A stretch of 64,000 bases of DNA from Solirubrobacteraceae bacterium (GCA_030447785.1 JAUJOF010000002.1:301383-365382), one strand, 5' to 3'. Numbered from the stretch's first letter, positions 17,638 to 27,536 are shown. Program-made: numbers and translations. The notes: a model not told the origin generated them from the letters alone.

Positions 17638-18042
17638 AAGGAACTTCTTTCGGCACCCCGCGGCGGCGGCGGCCTGGCGCCTCAGCGCGGTCGCGGTCTT
17701 CGGCCAACCATCCCTGTACGCGTTCCTAGATCTCGGGGCGAACAGGGGCACGTCGGCGTGACTCAGAGCGCCCGCGTCAGGCACCGACCAAGTCGCCGCG
17801 CCGCAATATTGGCGGGCGACGCTCCTGCTTGTCGCCTCTGGATCGCTGTCGCAGTTGGGCCTCGACCGCGACGTCATCGTTACGGAGCGATCCGAGCGCC
17901 ATCTTCCGCGTGGTTCGTAGGGTTAGCCGCACGACGCGGTTCGGCTACCCCTATTGCGGTCGCTGACAGAAACGAACGATGCTCCGGCAATGAGGCGACG
18001 GCGAAGCCGGGAACTGCCTTCAACCCAATCCGGGAGGCGCAC
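17638..18042. other. No gene recognised
   Basis: About 400 bp upstream of the RTX-like gene. It contains only shadow frames; the CGGGAGG ribosome-binding site of the next gene lies at its 3' end. Confidence 0.5.
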
Positions 18043-19305
18043 GTGAAAGCGCAGTGGATCAACCAGGGGATCGCGAAGGCAGTGATGACGTGGGTTGGAA
18101 TCGCCCCAATAAGACGCTCTGGGCTCCGCTATCGCCGCTTGACTCGCGACCGCCGCACAGCGTGCCGTCCTTCCTGGGCCGCAGCCTCCACGTGCGCGGC
18201 AGCGGTGCTCATCGCAGTGACGGTAGCGGCGATCGCGGCGGCGCCTGCGGGCGCGGCCACCGTGAGCGCCTCCGAAGCCAAGCTGACGTTCGTGGGCGGT
18301 GCGGAGCGAAACGACCTGCGCGTCACGGGCAAGCAGCTCACGCCGGGGTCGCTGCTCTGCAACCCCTATGCCTGGGACGTCTGCCTCGTGGTGCCAACGG
18401 GCGGGACGTACGTCACAACTGTCACAGACGAGGCGGGCGGGCTGCAGGCGGAAGCAACTGCTGGGCCCGCGACAGGGAAGCGACCTGCATCCACTCCTGG
18501 CAGCCGAACATCACCGGCGACCTCGATGCGGGCGACGACGCCGCGACACTCGACTCCGCCGGGGTCAGCGGCGGGCTGCTTGACGGCGGCGCGGGGGCCG
18601 ACATGCTCACCGGGACAATCGACTTCAACGGAGGTGCGGGTAACGACCTCCTGACCTACCCGCGGGAGCGCTGCTGGGGGACCCTGGCAGGAGGGCGGTG
18701 ACGGCGCTGACGTCCTCGTTGGCGGCTGGTGCACGCGGCAGGACGGGGGCCCCGGGCCAGACGTGTTCCGCGGCGGTCACGCCAGTTACGAGAAGCGCTC
18801 CGAGCCGGTCACAATCACACAGGACGGCATCGCGAACGACGGCGCGCCCGGCGAGGGCGACCAGACGGCGGAGGCGTCGGGCGTGACCGGCAGCGCGGCC
18901 GGGGACACCATGACAGGCGGTCCCGGGCCCGACCAGCTCAGGGGCGGCCCCGGGCCCGACCGGCTGCTCGGCGGTGCCGGCCCCGACTCTCTGAACGGCG
19001 GCGAAGACGACGACTGGATCGACGGCGAGGACGGCAACGACTACATCGAGGGAGATAACTGGGTTTGGCTCGACGGTTGGCAATCTTCTGCGGTAGGGGA
19101 CGATGTCATCATCGGCGGTGGCGGCAGCGACGAAGTGGACGGCCTAGCCGGCAACGACGATATGCGTGTGCGCGACGGACTGCAGGACACGGTCTACTGC
19201 GACGGCGGCGTCACCAGGGGGACGGCGGGGGACGCCGACAAGCTGACCGCCGACGCGATCGACACCACGCCGCATAACGACTGCGAGCAACGCAGCGCCG
19301 GCTAG
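18043..19305 (+). pseudogene. Secreted RTX-type calcium-binding-repeat protein, frameshifted
   Basis: GTG at 18043 follows CGGGAGG. The N-terminus has a long signal-like segment (AAAVLIAVTVAAIAAAPAGA) and then ASEAKLTFVGGAERNDL. A second frame carries ITGDLDAGDDAATLD and GGLLDGGAGADMLTG. A third (open from about 18700 to 19305) carries DQLRGGPGPDRLLGG, GPDSLNGGEDDDWIDG and VIIGGGGSDEVDGLAGNDD. The glycine/aspartate nonapeptides are hemolysin-type calcium-binding repeats. Two frameshifts, near 18450 and 18690, break the gene. It would have been exported or cell-surface. Confidence 0.78.
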
Positions 19306-19524
19306 ATCCAGCACGGCCTCAGCTTAAGGCACGCGTGCATCGCGCAACGACCTCCCCCGATGATGACCGGGCACGCACGTCGTACCGAAACGCGCCGCGA
19401 ATCCGGCTCGCGTGCTCGTCGAAGGAGGATCCTCTTGCGGCACAGCTTGCGACGCCGCGGCGCTCCGCGGCGCGCCGCTGGACGGTTGACGCAGAGCGCA
19501 CCACCCGCCGGCATCCCTGTCCTC

Positions 19525-19548
19525 GGACTGAGAGCATGCTCTCAGTCC
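19525..19548. promoter_or_regulatory. Perfect 24-bp palindrome abutting the APH(6)-type start codon
   Basis: GGACTGAGAGCA is followed directly by its exact reverse complement, and the palindrome ends one base before the ATG at 19550. It occupies the position where a ribosome-binding site should be. It could be an operator, or an mRNA hairpin that controls translation of the kinase. Confidence 0.7.
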
Positions 19549-19549
19549 C

Positions 19550-20431
19550 ATGAAGTTCCCTGACGAGCTGGCTCTGCCCGTGAACCTGGTCGCTGCCGCC
19601 GAGTGCGATGGGCGACAGAACTGGCTGACGACGCTCTGGAAGACCATCGAACGCCTGGAGACAGCGTGGTCCATCCGGCTCGGAGAGCCTTTCCAGCCCG
19701 GCGGACAAACGGCTTGGGTCGCTCCGACCGTGGGAGACGACGAGAACCTGGTGGTGAAAGTGCTCTGGCGGCACAGGGAGGCGGAACATGAGGCCGACGG
19801 GCTGCGCGTCTGGGATGGGCGGGGAGCCGTCCGTCTGCACGCCGCCGAGGAGATGGACGCCGAGACGATCGCGCTCCTTCTCGAACGCTGCCGGCCTGGG
19901 ACTGCCTTGAAGGCTCGACCCGAGCCCGAACAGGATCTTGTCATCGCTGGGCTCCTACGCCGGTTGTGGAGAGAGCCGCCCGTTGGCCACCGGTTTCGCA
20001 CGCTGCAGTCGATGTGCGAGCTGTGGGCCGACAAGTTCGAAGAACAGGCGGGCGACAGCCGCCGCCGCCTGGATCCCGGCCTGGCCCGCGAAGGCATCGC
20101 GTTGTTCCGTCAGCTACCGGCCAACGCCGAACGGGACGTGCTGCTGTGCACCGATCTGCACGCCGACAACGTGCTGGCCGCCGAGCGGGAGCCGTGGTTG
20201 GTCATCGACCCCAAGCCCTATGTCGGCGATCCCACGTATGACGCGATCCAGCACGTGCTGAACTGCGACGCCCGCCTGCATGTCGATCCTCATGCGCTGG
20301 TGCGACGCATGGCCGATCTGCTCGGACTCGACCCCGAGCGACTCGGGTTGTGGCTGTTCGCCCGCTGTGTCCAGGAATCACCCGAATGGCCGACGCTTGC
20401 AGGCGTGGCCGAGCAGATGGCGCCTGCGTAG
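19550..20431 (+). CDS. APH(6)/hydroxyurea-type antibiotic kinase
   Basis: The 293-aa protein matches the aminoglycoside/hydroxyurea resistance kinase family (APH_6_hur), which includes streptomycin 6-phosphotransferases. Recognisable blocks are the N-terminal RLGEPFQPGGQTAWVAP, the ATP-lobe NLVVKVLWRHREAEHEADG, the catalytic CTDLHADNVL at about 201-210 and the metal-binding WLVIDPKPYVGDP at about 217-229. Length is normal for the family. The substrate cannot be told from sequence. No Shine-Dalgarno is visible because a 24-bp palindrome fills the site, so expression may be controlled or leaderless. Confidence 0.87.
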   Translation: MKFPDELALPVNLVAAAECDGRQNWLTTLWKTIERLETAWSIRLGEPFQPGGQTAWVAPTVGDDENLVVKVLWRHREAEHEADGLRVWDGRGAVRLHAAEEMDAETIALLLERCRPGTALKARPEPEQDLVIAGLLRRLWREPPVGHRFRTLQSMCELWADKFEEQAGDSRRRLDPGLAREGIALFRQLPANAERDVLLCTDLHADNVLAAEREPWLVIDPKPYVGDPTYDAIQHVLNCDARLHVDPHALVRRMADLLGLDPERLGLWLFARCVQESPEWPTLAGVAEQMAPA

Positions 20432-20554
20432 TCGCTGACCTTCGCCGGAAGAGCTCGCTCGATGATCCACTGGCGGAGTGGTGGCGGTCGTCGCGGACGC
20501 TCTGCCGGGGCCGGCTGACCCCGGCTGAGGTTGCCGTCCGAGACACTTAGCGCC

Positions 20555-21466
20555 ATGAGCAGGCCAGCAGAAGCCGTCGTGCTGGAGTTGCGCAAGCGCT
20601 ACCGGCTCGATATCGGCGGCGGCGCCGCCCTCGCGGGCGGCTATGACGTCTGGGCGCAGTCCTGGCGGCTGGAAAGCGACCACGGTCCGGTCGTCGTGCG
20701 CGCCGACCATCGCCTCTCACCCGAGACCGCCGGCTGGCTATCCGATGTCCAGCGACGTGTCGCCGAGCGCGGCGTGCCGTGCTGCCAGCCGCTGTGCGCT
20801 CACGATGGCAGCGTGGCGTTCAGGGCGGGCGGGGCCACGATCACCGTGCGAGAGTTCGCCGAGGGGGCTGAGCTGGACCGCGACGACCCGGCCCAGGTCA
20901 GCGCTGCCGGCGCGACGCTTGGCCTACTACATCGAGCCGGCCTGGACATGGAGGTCGAACGCCCCGCGCCGAGCCCTTGGGACGCCAGCTTCTGGCCCGG
21001 CACCGACGACCCGCCGGCGCTGCACGACCAGGAGCTGGACTGCTGGGACGAGGCATTCACAGGCGACGGCGGTCGTGGGTTCGCCCGCGGATTGGTGCAC
21101 GGCGACTTCTGGTCGGACAACATCATCTGGTCTGCCGGGCACGTGGCCGCGGTCATCGACTGGTCCGAGGCTCGCCTCGACCTGCTCGCACGCGAGCTGG
21201 CCTGGGCGACCTGGGAGTTCGGCCACGATGGCGCGTACGAACTCGACGTTGAACGTGCCAGAACGTTCCTGGGCGGCTACCGCGAGGTCTGCGGCCCCTG
21301 GGAACATGGCCTGGCCGATGTGTTCATCGTGCTCATGCGCGTCCAGCTTCGTCTCAACGCCCGCTACTCGCTGGCCGATGCGGGCGACGTCGCATACAAC
21401 ACCTCGCTGCAGCGGGAGTTCGTGCGGCTGCGCCACCAGCCAGCCACACCCCTGCTCGACCCCTGA
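20555..21466 (+). CDS. APH-family phosphotransferase
   Basis: The 303-aa protein has GLVHGDFWSDNIIW (catalytic loop, about 184-197) and VAAVIDWSEARLDLLARELA (metal-binding Asp and following helix). The N-terminal VWAQSWRLESDHGPVVVRAD is the ATP-binding lobe. The ATG at 20555 (MSRPAEA) is the sensible start. It resembles homoserine-kinase-type/aminoglycoside phosphotransferases of unknown substrate. It lies 123 bp after the APH(6)-type gene on the same strand and could be co-transcribed with it. Confidence 0.85.
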   Translation: MSRPAEAVVLELRKRYRLDIGGGAALAGGYDVWAQSWRLESDHGPVVVRADHRLSPETAGWLSDVQRRVAERGVPCCQPLCAHDGSVAFRAGGATITVREFAEGAELDRDDPAQVSAAGATLGLLHRAGLDMEVERPAPSPWDASFWPGTDDPPALHDQELDCWDEAFTGDGGRGFARGLVHGDFWSDNIIWSAGHVAAVIDWSEARLDLLARELAWATWEFGHDGAYELDVERARTFLGGYREVCGPWEHGLADVFIVLMRVQLRLNARYSLADAGDVAYNTSLQREFVRLRHQPATPLLDP

Positions 21467-21909
21467 TGCCGTCGGACCCAGGCACGAGCGAGCCCGCCAA
21501 CAGCCGCCCCGCAAGCCGATGGCTTTCAGCGACGGTGCGTTCTGCGATCATGGCCGTGTGCTCAAGCGTGGCGTGCAGGTTCTCGGAACGCTCTACATCG
21601 GAGCCGCCCTGATCGGCCACGCGCAGGAGCGCCGCGGTGCGATCAGGTGCGATTGCAGGGAGGACTGCTGGTGTAAGAGGCCGGGACTCAGTCTCTTCCG
21701 CTGGACGGCCCCGGTCGGGCACAGTTTGCGCTGAGCAGACCGTTTCGACGGTCTCCAACGGCCGCCTGCGGGCCTTGGAGCAACAGCGACACCCCATGCC
21801 CGAGGGTGGCGGCCGCAAGGGCGAGCGGGCCCTCGAGGTGCCGAAAGACGCTCCCGCAGAAGGGAACCCTTGCGGGGCTTGAGCCCCGGCACCACGCGTC
21901 GCCAGGGCG
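21467..21909. other. No gene recognised
   Basis: About 440 bp between convergent genes. Some open frames cross it but without motifs or ribosome-binding sites. Confidence 0.45.
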
Positions 21910-22280
21910 GATCCGAACGAGCTCGTCAGCGGCAGCGCCCAGGTAGACCAGGTTTCCGCCGGGATCTCTGGTTCGAGCGACTCGCTCGCCCCACGGCTGG
22001 TCTTCGGGCTGGCGACGATCGGCGCGCCCGACGTGTGCAATCCTGCGACGCCGTCGACGTCATCGACGTAGACCCACATGCGTAACGTGTCCTCTTCGCC
22101 GTCGCCTCCGGCTCCGATGCCGATGCGCGAGTTCCCGCGCTCCATCGTCACGAAGCCCGGCTCGCCGTCCGACGGGAACTGGTAGGTCTGCGAGAATCTG
22201 CGCTGCTCGTAGAACGCGCGCGTAGCCCGAAGATCCTGAACGCGCACGAACCGGGAATGCCCTGTCGTGCGTGCTCTGAG
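21910..22280 (-). pseudogene. VOC (glyoxalase-fold) protein, frameshifted
   Basis: One minus-strand frame reads HSRFVRVQDLRATRAFYEQ, then FVTMERGNSRIGIGAG and RMWVYVDDVDGVAGLH, matching the first half of a VOC domain. After a frameshift near 21995 the next frame reads PWGERVARTRDPGGNLVYL, the conserved end with the metal-binding position. No clear start codon remains. The ancestor would be a metal-dependent dioxygenase, isomerase or drug-binding protein of unknown substrate. Confidence 0.72.
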
Positions 22281-22347
22281 TTTCCACGGGCAGCCACGAG
22301 CTCGTACCCACGTCCCGCTGAAGGAATCGGCTTGCGGCACGGCGGCC

Positions 22348-22389
22348 GGCATAGCCCTGTTGCTCTGCGGCATAGCCCTGTTGCTCTGC
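22348..22389 (+). repeat. 21-bp tandem duplication
   Basis: The unit GGCATAGCCCTGTTGCTCTG plus C occurs twice in perfect tandem just upstream of the ParB-like gene. A single duplication of this size is usually replication slippage. It lies between the VOC relic and the start of the next gene. Confidence 0.85.
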
Positions 22390-22412
22390 TGGCCGCTCGC
22401 CGTGAAAGGCTC

Positions 22413-22802
22413 GTGTCCGTCGTGCGCAAGCAGTACCACTTCTGGCCCGGCGATCATGCCCTCGACGCCTGGGATGTCGACCGGCTTATTCGGCTCAGCC
22501 GTGATCTACCGGTCGAGCAGGTGGCTGTCGACGACATCGCTGAGATCGACACCGTCTACTGGTTCGACGACCGCGATCAGACCCCGACCGTTCGCCGCGT
22601 CGTAGAGCACGTCCAACTCATCCAAGACGTCGACCTCTCCTATCCCATCATCCTCGGAGCCGAGGGTCGCGTCATGGACGGCATGCATCGGGTCGCACGT
22701 GCACTCCTCGAGGGACGCACGTCGGTCGCGGCTGTGCGCTTCACCAAGACCCCTGAGCCCGACTACCACGACTGCTGGCCAGAGGATCTTCCTTACGACT
22801 AG
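22413..22802 (+). CDS. ParB-like domain protein of unknown role
   Basis: The 129-aa protein contains QYHFWPGDHALDAWDVDRLI, VDDIAEIDTVYWFDD, then VDLSYPIILGAEGRVMDGMH and PEPDYHDCWPEDLPYD. The PIIL-x-x-x-GRVMDGMHRVARALLEG core resembles the ParB N-terminal nuclease-like motif (G-x-x-R-x-x-A). Stand-alone proteins of this type are common in actinobacteria and of unknown function. GTG at 22413 or 22422 could be the start; GAAAGG just upstream favours the latter. Intact. Confidence 0.72.
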   Translation: MSVVRKQYHFWPGDHALDAWDVDRLIRLSRDLPVEQVAVDDIAEIDTVYWFDDRDQTPTVRRVVEHVQLIQDVDLSYPIILGAEGRVMDGMHRVARALLEGRTSVAAVRFTKTPEPDYHDCWPEDLPYD

Positions 22803-22945
22803 CGCCGACAGCTCCTGGCCGGGCACGTCCCGCACGCCGATCGGCCTGCGGGAGCGCGACTGGACGGTGGGCGCTTCCAACACCGCGTCGGGCACCGGGC
22901 GCCCGGAGCGGGGGCGGGACTGATCGAGCCAGTACAACTGACGCC

Positions 22946-23423
22946 ATGACCAACATCCACTCGCCGCGCTTTGAGAGGGTGAGCGCCCGCAGGGCTGGCG
23001 CCCGTCGGGCGCGGATCGGCTATGAGCTGGGGACTGAGCGGATCGGCTGCAGCCTGTTCGAGGTACCGGCGGGCGAGGCGGCCTATCCCTACCACTTCCA
23101 CTACGCCGACGAGGAACTGCTGATCGTGCTCGAGGAAGACCGACGCTGCGAACGCCAGGGGCCAGCGCGAGCTCGAGCAGGGCGAGGCGGTTTCCTTCGC
23201 GGTAGGAGAAGAGGGCGCGCATCAGCTGATAAACCGCAGCGATCAGCCGGTCACCTTCCTAGCGGTCTCCAGCCACGGCCGGCCGGACATCGTCGTCTAC
23301 CCGGACTCCGACAAGATCGGCGTCGGCGAGCGCTTGCCACACGGCGGCGGGCTGCGCGCCTTCTTTCGTCGTGGGGACGCGGTCGGCTACTGGACCGGTG
23401 AGCGCCCACCGCAGACGGACTGA
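22946..23423 (+). pseudogene. Cupin-domain protein, frameshifted
   Basis: The ATG at 22946 gives GYELGTERIGCSLFEVPAGE and AAYPYHFHYADEELLIVLE, with the metal-ligand H-x-H...E pattern of a cupin. The frame is then lost near 23140. A second frame reads RELEQGEAVSFAVGEEGAHQ, LINRSDQPVTFLAVSS, then RPDIVVYPDSDKIGVG and ends at 23423. The two halves make a complete cupin, so two small indels near 23135-23165 inactivate it. Confidence 0.8.
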
Positions 23424-23427
23424 CGAC

Positions 23428-23880
23428 CCCTGTCCGGGCACGGAACGCCGACTGTACGTCCGTGCCGCGTCGCCGAGATCGACGCGGTGCTCGAACTCTG
23501 GCGCGAAGCAGAAGCAGCGCCCAGCACGACCGACTCGTCGAGGGCGCTCACCGCCCTGTTCGATCGAGATCCGAGGCGCTACTCGTTGCCGAGCAGGGCG
23601 GACAGCTCGTCGGGACACTGATCGCGGGCTGGGATGGCTGGCGCGGCAACCTTTATCGGCTCGCGGTCAAGCCAGCGCACCGGCGCTGGGGGTGGCTCGG
23701 GCGCTGGTTGCTGAGGCCGAACGCCGGCTCGCCCAGCGTGGCGCTTCTCGTGTCAGCGCGCTCGTGCAGGCCGAGCCCGGGGCCGCGGAGTTCTGGAAGG
23801 CCGTCGGCTACCAACCGGACGCGAGAACCCAGCGGTCGGTCAAAACGCTTGATGCGCCGCCGCGAACCGAAGCCGAATGA
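23428..23880 (+). pseudogene. GNAT acetyltransferase, frameshifted
   Basis: Three frames build a GNAT fold: RVAEIDAVLELWREAEAAPS with RALTALFDRDP, then ALLVAEQGGQLVGTLIAGWD and LYRLAVKPAHRR (strand 4 and acetyl-CoA site), then ALVAEAERRLAQRGASRVSA and PGAAEFWKAVGYQPDAR. Frameshifts lie near 23565 and 23690. No clear start codon is seen. It follows the cupin relic directly. Confidence 0.75.
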
Positions 23881-23948
23881 TGCGTATCCGGTTCCCGCTG
23901 CGGCACGTCTCGCACACGCAGGCCCCGCTCGGACCACCTCCCGACATC

Positions 23949-24509
23949 ATGACCCTCGTGGCTGAGTTAATCGTGGTGACTGGACCGCCGGGCGCGGGCA
24001 AGACAACCGCGGCGCGCGTGCTATCGGGCCTGTTCGACCACAGCGCCCTGGTCGCCGGCGATGACTTCTTCGCCTTCATCGACCAGGGCTACGTCGCCCC
24101 GTGGACCCGGGAAGCCGCTCGGCAGAACGATGTCGTCATCGGTGCGGCGGCCGCTGGTGCCGGACGGCTGGCCGCGGGCGGCTACACCGTCGTCTTCGAC
24201 GGTGTTATCGGCCCGTGGTTCCTGGAGAGATTCACTGCGGCCACGGGCCTCGGTGCGGTGCACTACGTGATGTTGCTCCCAGCCGAGTCGGTGTGCGTCG
24301 AGCGCGTGCGCTCGCGCGTCGGGCACGGCTTCGCCGACATCAAGGCCATGCGGCACATGTATCGGCAGTTCGCCGACGCCGACGTGGCCGCGCGACACGT
24401 GCTCGACAGCACCGGAGATGTCGAGACGGTTGCGCGGCGGATCCTTAGCTTCGTGCAGGAGGGCGCCGTCCTGTGGTCACTTCGAGGCGAGCCCAGCAGC
24501 TCCGCTTGA
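23949..24509 (+). CDS. P-loop kinase-like ATPase (AAA_33 type)
   Basis: The 186-aa protein begins MTLVAELIVVTGPPGAGKTT, with Walker A GPPGAGKT at about 12-19. LVAGDDFFAFIDQGYVAPW and VVFDGVIGPWFLERF follow, then a lid-like VCVERVRSRVGHGFADIKAM. The pattern fits small-molecule or antibiotic kinases of the AAA_33/zeta-toxin-like group. The ATG at 23949 is preferred because the P-loop is then at the N-terminus. Intact; the substrate is not identifiable. Confidence 0.8.
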   Translation: MTLVAELIVVTGPPGAGKTTAARVLSGLFDHSALVAGDDFFAFIDQGYVAPWTREAARQNDVVIGAAAAGAGRLAAGGYTVVFDGVIGPWFLERFTAATGLGAVHYVMLLPAESVCVERVRSRVGHGFADIKAMRHMYRQFADADVAARHVLDSTGDVETVARRILSFVQEGAVLWSLRGEPSSSA

Positions 24510-24517
24510 CGGATCCT

Positions 24518-24802
24518 CTACCGGAGCGATGCGAAGGCTGTCGCTAGTGCTTCGGCCATTTCCTCGACCGTACGCGTGCCGTCCACCTGCAGTGTTCTGA
24601 GCCCCAGGCCGGCCGCATCGTCGGCGACCGCGTCGGTGAAGATGCGGTCTCGCTCGAGAAGGTTGGCGAGAGCCTGCTGCGGATTCGTGGTGCGCGACCA
24701 GAACGCGGCCGCAGGTTCACGGTTCGTGAATACCGCACGCCGGAAGTTCGGCGTCGGTAGCAGCCAGACCGCGTGACGTGGCTCTGAAAGATGCGCTTGC
24801 AC
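24518..24802 (-). pseudogene. Kinase-like protein, 3' fragment cut by IS1380
   Basis: The minus-strand frame reads VWLLPTPNFRRAVFTNR, FWSRTTNPQQALANLLERD and TRTVEEMAEALATAFASL, the C-terminal end of a small P-loop kinase (phosphate-donor lid followed by a helix). The 5' part including the P-loop is missing, because the IS1380 element starts at 24803. It is convergent with the intact ATPase at 23949. Confidence 0.6.
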
Positions 24803-24827
24803 TAGCCCGGATCGTGCATGAAGCAGG

Positions 24828-24852
24828 AGCGGCCCCGCTGAGCGGGGCCGCT
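24828..24852. terminator. Strong GC hairpin inside the IS1380 left end
   Basis: AGCGGCCCCGC and GCGGGGCCGCT form an 11-bp perfect stem around a 3-nt loop, about 70 bp before the transposase start. There is no T-run. It probably shields the transposase from transcription entering from outside, a common IS feature. Confidence 0.5.
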
Positions 24853-24920
24853 GATCTGTCCGCCTGAGCAGGGATTCTGCGGGTTGCTGAAGCTCGCAGA
24901 TCGATCTCGGGAGGATCACC

Positions 24921-26265
24921 TTGAAGGTGACGCACGATGGGCGCCGATTCACCGTAGAAGTTGCGTCGGACGGAGCGGGCGTGGTGTCGCATGTCGGCAG
25001 CGCGCTGCTGGCCCAGGTCGCCGACAAGACGGGGATCACGCGGGCGCTTGGGCACGAGCTGGGGGCGCTGCAGCTGCGGGCCGGCAGCCACGATCGCGGC
25101 CGGGTCGTGCGCGATCTGGCGGTGATGCTGGCCGACGGCGGCGACTGTCTGGCCGACCTGGGCGCCGTGCGCGACCAGGCCGCGCTGTTCGGCGCGGCCG
25201 CGTCGGATTCCACAGCGTTTCGGGTGATCGATCAGATCGCCACAGAGCCGGAGGCGATCGGGTGGCTGCGGGCCGCGCACGCCACGGCGCGCGCCCGCGT
25301 GTGGAAGCTGGCCGGTGCGCCGCAGCGCTTGACGATCGACCTGGACGCCACGCTGCTTGCGGCGCACTCCGACAAGGAGGGCGCCGAGCCGACATGGAAG
25401 CGCGGCTACGGCTTTCACCCCATGTTGGCCTACGGCGATGAGACCGGCGAAGCGCTGGGCGGCCAGCTGCGGCCTGGCAACGCCGGCGCCAACACCGCCG
25501 CCGATCAGATCGCCGTGGCCGAGCAGGCGCTCGAACAGATCCCCCACGAGCACATCGAGGGCATCGAGCTGCTGCTCAGGGTCGACAGCGCGGGTGCCTG
25601 CCACGAGCTGCTGGACTGGGCCCGGGAGGCCAAGGTCGGCTACTCGGTGGGCTTCGATCTGACCGAGGCGGTGCGCGCCGCGATCGACGAGATCGCCGAT
25701 GACGCCTGGGTCTGCGCGATCGACCAGCACGACGGCCCGCGCGACAACGGGCAGGTCTGCGAGATCACCAGCCTGCTCGATCTGAGCGCCTGGCCGCCCG
25801 GATCGCGGGTGCTCGTGCGCCGCGAGCGCGCCCATCCCGGCGCGCAGCTGTCGTTCACCGACGTCGACGGCCACCGCTTCCAAGCGATCCTCACCGACCG
25901 CACCGACCCAGACATCGCCGCCATCGAGCGTGACCATCGCGCCCGCGCCCGCGTCGAAGACCACATCCGCAACGACAAAGACACCGGCCTGCGCAACCTT
26001 GCCCTTCCGCGACTTCGAACACAACCGCGTCTGGCTCGAACTCGTGCGCCTGGCCCACGACCTCATCGCCTGGACCCAACGGCTGCTGCTGACCGGCGAG
26101 CTGGCCACCGCCGAGCCCAAGCGCCTGCGCTACCGACTGCTGCACGTCGCCGCCCGCCTGACCTTTCACGCCCGCACCGCCCGACTGCGCCTCCCCGCAT
26201 CCTGGCGATGGGCCAGCGAACTGGCCGCCGCGTTCGCGCGCCTCGCCGCGCTGCCCGCGCGCTGA
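24921..26265 (+). pseudogene. IS1380-family transposase, single-base frameshift
   Basis: The TTG at 24921 follows GGAGGATCACC. The frame runs to about 25998 with RLTIDLDATLLAAHSDKEG (first catalytic Asp), KRGYGFHPMLAYGDETGEAL, LLLRVDSAGACHELLDW (second Asp) and RARVEDHIRNDKDTGLRNL (catalytic Glu). One extra T in CAACCTTGCCC then shifts the frame; the next frame continues PFRDFEHNRVWLELV to the normal C-terminus at 26265. The single homopolymer-type indel could be real or a sequencing error. Confidence 0.87.
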
Positions 26266-26468
26266 CCGCCCGCCGCCACCCACGACGACAATCACGCCGC
26301 ACCCGCCCGCGTCAGCCTGCCCACAACGCACCCCCCGACGACCCCAAGACGCCCCAACGGTCCTTCGCCACGTCCAAACGGCCACTGTGGCGCCACCCCT
26401 CACTCACACAAACACCCCGAGCGCCCGATCACCGCGTCCGGTCACCGCTTCGCGCACGATCCGGGCTA

Positions 26469-27330
26469 ATCAGCCGGTTGGACGAGCGCATCGCCGGTGA
26501 GCAGCTTGGAGAGGACGTGATCCTCATGCGCGCGGGAGAACCTGTCGCAGCGGCTGAGCAAGTCGCCCTCGTCCGGAGCCACATGCCGTTCGAGGTGACC
26601 GCCGACGACCGCGCGGCGATCGCAAAGCTCGCGGACGTCGACCTCGGCGAGGCGAACGACGGAGCGCGGGCGGCGGCCCTGTACGCCGTGGCGACGGCGC
26701 AGGGTCCGTCACACGTCGGGTTTCTCATGATGTGGCTGGCCGTCGACGCAATCGTCTACGAAGGGCGCAATCAGGTGAGGGAGCTGCGCCAGGCGCTCGC
26801 CGCGGCGGGGTTCGTCGAGGCTTGGCTCAACATGCAGGTCGGCCAGCTTGCCGGGCTGCGGGGGAACGTGGCTCACGGGAAGGCCGAGGCCGACGAGCTC
26901 GTGTATGACGGGGTTCTACGACATGGAAGCCATTGCTCGCGTCTTGATCGCGAGAGCTGCCGGGATTGACCCGGCGTGGCCCTCATCGCCGACCGCGGTC
27001 GCGTTTCGGCCGCACGTCGCCGCGGTGCTCGGTCCACAGGCGCGTGACTATGAAGAGGTCTGGCACGCGCAGGGTCTTCCGCGTGCGCACGCCGCAGCAG
27101 CCGACCCGACGCAACCTGAGCGCTACGACGCGGTCATGGACGGTCATGCCGCGTGGATCCCGGTTGAAGGCGGATCCCGCCTCGCACCTGATCACGAGCC
27201 ATTACCACGACGGGCTGCCCGAGTTCCCTCCGGAGGCGCTCAATCACGAGTACTACGGCGATGATGTCAACCAGATCTGCGGCGTCGTTCGCTCGGAGGC
27301 CGGGATCTCGACGCTGCACGGGGCCACCGG
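26469..27330 (+). pseudogene. HEPN-like protein, 5' truncated and frameshifted
   Basis: The frame opens at the IS1380 end and reads AGEPVAAAEQVALVRSHMPF, GFLMMWLAVDAIVYEGRNQV, VEAWLNMQVGQLAGL and RGNVAHGKAEADELVYDG. The RGNVAH segment fits the R-x4-6-H RNase motif of HEPN domains. One extra G at about 26910 shifts the frame to FYDMEAIARVLIARAAGID. A further shift near 27170 leads to LITSHYHDGLPEFPPEALNH. The N-terminus is lost to the IS insertion. HEPN assignment is by motif only. Confidence 0.5.
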
Positions 27331-27536
27331 AGGCGATCCCTCCTCGAGCCTTCGCTGGCACATGAACAATCGAGCGTCCGTCGTCCCGCGCCGACAGCAG
27401 CTCGCGCAAGGCCGGCCAGTTGAGCTGCCCGTGGTAGACGTCGTGCCCCGGAACCCGCGTCCACCTCGCCCAGTCAGCCGCATGGCGCTCCCCCGCCTCG
27501 CTCAGGGAGCCAAACCCATCGCCCATGGCGAGATCT
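27270..27536 (-). pseudogene. Methyltransferase N-terminal fragment
   Basis: ATG at 27536 starts GDGFGSLSEAGERHAADWARW and TRVPGHDVYHGQLNWPALREL. This resembles the start of actinobacterial class I methyltransferases (W-x-R-W-x-R-x-PGHD-x-Y). The expected glycine-rich motif is only recognisable in another frame (RRTLDCSCASEG) and is degenerate. The rest is absent. It overlaps, antisense, the end of the HEPN-like relic. Confidence 0.4.

Larger units (their letters stand above)
24803..26468 (+). mobile_element. IS1380-family element
   Basis: The ends share an inverted repeat, TAGCCCGGATCGTGC at 24803-24817 and its complement at 26454-26468. A convincing target duplication is not visible (CTAG on the left against CTAA on the right if the element begins at the CCCGG). 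The element separates the truncated kinase gene from the truncated HEPN-like gene. Confidence 0.82.

Noticed and set aside
22348-22389. 21-bp tandem repeat as iterons or an origin
   Set aside because: There are only two copies, and no replication gene is nearby.
24828-24852. GC hairpin before the IS1380 transposase as a riboswitch or attenuator
   Set aside because: A single perfect stem with no conserved aptamer features inside an IS end is better explained as protection from outside transcription.
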